64,000 bases of DNA from Monocercomonoides exilis (lineage: Eukaryota > Preaxostyla > Oxymonadida > Polymastigidae). Positions 61,226 to 64,000 of this stretch are shown piece after piece. The notes under the pieces were generated by a model. That model was not told the origin of the DNA. It saw only the letters and a list, made by a program, of their open reading frames with translations, and ran no database searches. Position 1 is the stretch's first letter, and each line of letters begins with the position of its first letter. Where the stretch lies: contig LSRY02000016.1 of NCBI GenBank assembly GCA_001643675.2, forward strand, positions 558,001 to 622,000, written 5' to 3'. Both the position numbers and the translations under genes were made by a program.

Positions 61226-62677
61226 TTAAATATTCACTAAATAATCAGAAATATCAAACGATAATATGTAAGAATAAAAACTTTGATCTTTTAGAAAATC
61301 TATTGTTTCATGAAAACTTGTGATGACATCTTCAAATCCTTCTTCTTCCATCTTTTCATGGACTTTCCTTTTCAACTCTTTTCTTTTCTCTTCTTCCATT
61401 TCATCTTTCTCCTTTTCTTTCAATCGTCTAGAAATCTTAATAAAAAACTCCAAGACTACAAATTCCATTCTATCATATATAGTAGATCGATTAATCTCCT
61501 CAAAAACAATATCAACCGCTTCATCTTTCAGCAAGAAGTCGACTTTTATAGCTTTGTTACCTGCTGCGTTCGCAAAGGTACATAGACACGAGTTGCTAAT
61601 TTCTCTGAAATTATCCTTTACTGTTCCATATACATTTACTATGCTTCCAATTAGCCTAGCAGATTCTGAACTAAACAGTTCACATGAACCAAAGAAAAAG
61701 TTCAATGAAAGGAGCCATCTCAATAAAACAAGTTCTTGTTTCCTTCCTTTCTTTCTTTCTTTTTCTTTCTTTCTTTTCCAATCAAATCGTTCTGATAGCT
61801 CCCACAATTCTCTTGTAGCTTCTCTTACGAAATACAGCTCATCAGCAATTGTATCTTCCAAGTTTTTATCACAATAAAACCGATTTATCAAAAACTCCCA
61901 AACAGATTGATACGCAAGTCGAGTTAGATTGAGATGCTCCTGATGATATTGGATGATTTCTTTGATCTCACATAAATACATGTTTCTTTCTATATTCTAT
62001 TTGAAAACAAGAGAAATAAAAGTTTCAAAAAAGAAACAGGAGCGCTCATACATTGAATTTAATATTGCTCAATGCAAGTAAAGCCATTTCAACTTCTTTT
62101 TGAGCTTCCTCGTTTTCCTCTTTCCTCAATGCAACTTTCAAAAGGCAAGGAATGCAAATCAAAATCAATTCTGAAGAAAACTTGCCGTCAAGCAAAAGAT
62201 AGCATTCGCAGAGATCTATCAGTAGCTTTTCATTTTTTCCTTCTTTCTTCTTGCCTTCATCAACAATCATCTTCTCAAATCTATGCTTCAATGAAGAACA
62301 TAAAAAACTAAAACTTATCAAGTTTATTAGCATCCTGTGATATCCAATATTTTTCAATATCAATATTGAATTTTCCATCGAAAGTTTCTTTTCTTTAATC
62401 ATATTGTTTGTTCTATCGAACAGATCAATTGCAAAGACAGCTTTGAATTCTTCTCTAGCCATCCCTTCCACTAATCCATTCATTTCAAGTATCGTATGCT
62501 TTTGTTCTTCTTTATCAAAATGCTCAAGTTCAGAAAACAATTCTTCAAAAAAAAGAAAAGAAAGAAATATAATGGACAAGTATTCAACAGCAACAAAGTG
62601 GGAAAACCATTGAACTTTTTCGTGTTGTCCATCTCCTGCATTTTTAAAAATTCATTGCAGTCAGAAAGCAAAGCCAT
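61226..62677 (-). CDS. Member of a large oxymonad paralogous family, function unknown
   Basis: Three exons, 62677-62608, 62542-62052 and 61996-61226, join in phase to 443 residues. Recognised segments are ELFSELEHFDKEEQK, EKKLSMENSILILKNIGYHR, KKEGKNEKLLIDLCECYLLL, KEENEEAQKEVEMALLALSN, IKEIIQYHQEHLNLTRLAYQ and the C-terminus SFHETIDFLKD...LSFDISDYLVNI. I remember many near-identical proteins with these segments from Monocercomonoides; the family has no assigned role. The pattern is a helical-repeat (ARM-like) fold. The Lys/Arg/Glu run DWKRKKEKERKKGRK in the middle of the last exon reflects a (CTTT)n-like repeat. The start ATG 62677 and the 65-nt first intron are chosen because they join KKFN to ELFSELEH exactly. 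The frame is intact, so it can be expressed. Confidence 0.8.
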
Positions 62678-64000
62678 TTTGATATTCACATTAAATTCGC
62701 ATTTGTTTGGATAGGAGAAAATAGATGAAATATAAAAACTCAAGATAGTCATAAAAATATGAGCGTTCACACTGTCATGCAATATATTTGTATTTTTTGT
62801 TGGTTATTAAAAGATTAAAAAGATTTTGTCAATTTGCTTTATTTGTTATGGATTCAATGATGATAAAGTTATCTTTGAAATTAAATATTTATCCATAGAT
62901 CGAGAATACATGAATGAACATTACCCATAGAACTAGGAATAATATTTCCTGTGATGGCAGCTGGGAATGATGGAGATGCAACATTTTTGGTATTCAACCT
63001 GTTGATTTCTGAAATTGGATGGACAAAGGAAATCCAACAATTTTATTCATAACACAAAAAGACGTAATGAATGTAATTTTATATTGTTTTATATGTTGTG
63101 AAGATATTTCCGTCTGTTTCCTTTCCAAAGTGCAGGAATGTGAGTTATTGTTGAAATGGCCAATCTTTTCTTTGAAGAGTAATACAATGGGAATGGAGCT
63201 GATTATTGTATGGAAATTGAGAAATAAATGAAGTTGCGCAAGATACATGATTTTTATTTGGTGCAAGAGATGAAAACAAATTTAACTGATGTTTTATTAG
63301 ATGAATTGTGAATAGATTTTTTTTATTTGAATAAATACAATTTATTTGAATGAACTGGGTTTTTCTTAAATGAAGTCATGTTATTTTAGATGGTTGAAGT
63401 GACACTTGAATAAAGTGCGATACACTTAAATAAAAAATATATGGAAAAGTTATTAAAACTTATTATTCTTCTTTTGTGTTATATCTTTCACTTTATCAAC
63501 AAAAAAATTGAATCATCCAAAAAAACTAAGATTCTTCTTTGTTCGTTAACAATATTTGAAATATGTTTGAAGAAGCTATTATTAAACAAATACATCTTGA
63601 AATGAAAGAAATAATCATTTTATTCTCATTATCATGTCCTGTTTTTTCTCATTAACAAAAAATGTGATCATCACGTAATTAAAAATCTTTAACAAAAATT
63701 AGCTTCTATTGATGTTAGTGGAGTATTCTACAACAAACAATGCAAATATTTCTGAAGCGCTCAGTCGAGTCGACAGATTGATGCTGTTTTCATCTTTGCA
63801 GCTTTCTCCATTGACTGAATAAATTACAAATTAATTTATCAATTTCTTTTTTCAAAACTGCTCTTCATTTATCTTCTCAGCATTATTCTTCACCATTCCC
63901 CACTTAGCCTCGGGTGACGTCTCATCATTACCACTCAAATGCCTTCGTATCCTTTATCACTGTATCATCAGCAATCTTCTTGATTTTTCTAACTTCTTCT
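62678..64000. other. AT-rich right end with possible gene fragments
   Basis: 1.3 kb with no full gene. Two short pieces look more protein-like than their surroundings. On the plus strand 62954-63052 reads MAAGNDGDATFLVFNLL and on for 32 residues before TAA, and is followed by a shifted frame at 63019-63231. On the minus strand about 63852-63935 reads SGNDETSPEAKWGMVKNNAE to a TGA, and another frame upstream of it reads VRKIKKIADDTVIKDTKAFE to the window edge. The latter may be the 3' end of a gene beginning outside the window, broken by a frameshift or an unseen intron. Confidence 0.35.

Noticed and set aside
1-64000. tRNA or rRNA genes.
   Set aside because: I saw no tRNA-like clover (A and B boxes with CCA-side pairing) or rRNA core sequence, though a proper scan was not possible by eye.

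Overview
The window is nuclear DNA from a flagellated protist. Intergenic DNA is AT-rich, genes lie on both strands, and most genes carry short GT-AG introns (about 46 to 260 nt). Joining the exons I propose restores whole reading frames: in every multi-exon gene the summed coding length divides by three. Low-complexity Ser-rich, acidic and Gln-rich tracts are inserted in nearly every long protein. The three-exon gene at 61.2-62.7 kb belongs to a large paralogous family that I remember from the oxymonad Monocercomonoides. A CFAP20-domain flagellar gene and two SPRY-domain proteins fit such an organism. The genus-level assignment rests on memory and should be tested by a search.

Layout. 0-5 kb: the 3' end of an unrecognised gene, then a six-exon RFT1 gene (ER lipid-linked oligosaccharide protein), then a gene-poor stretch with an old direct repeat. 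5-20.5 kb: a CCCH zinc-finger protein with TQT motifs, a divergently transcribed CFAP20DC-like flagellar gene, an unrecognised acidic protein, a type I membrane protein, an armadillo-plus-SPRY protein and a small coiled-coil protein. 20.5-38 kb: a 3403-residue LRR/helical-repeat/PH-like protein, a small four-TM protein, and an LCAT-family lipase or acyltransferase whose catalytic domain is split by about 1050 low-complexity residues. 38.5-40.4 kb: three consecutive inverted-repeat elements, the first with perfect 241-bp arms. 40.9-44.0 kb: a decayed minus-strand gene with frameshifts and isolated in-frame stops. 46-60 kb: a seven-exon Rab GTPase, an N-terminally lipidated SPRY protein, and a 3518-residue protein with a perfect Zn2Cys6 binuclear cluster. 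60-64 kb: a mariner-like MITE, the paralogous family member, and AT-rich DNA with possible gene fragments.

Functional themes are secretory and membrane biology (RFT1, LCAT-like, Rab, membrane proteins), flagellar biology (CFAP20DC-like), transcription or RNA regulation (Zn2Cys6, CCCH) and scaffolds (LRR giant, ARM-SPRY). There is no sign of operons. Two head-to-head pairs share very short intergenic regions of 180 and 105 bp.
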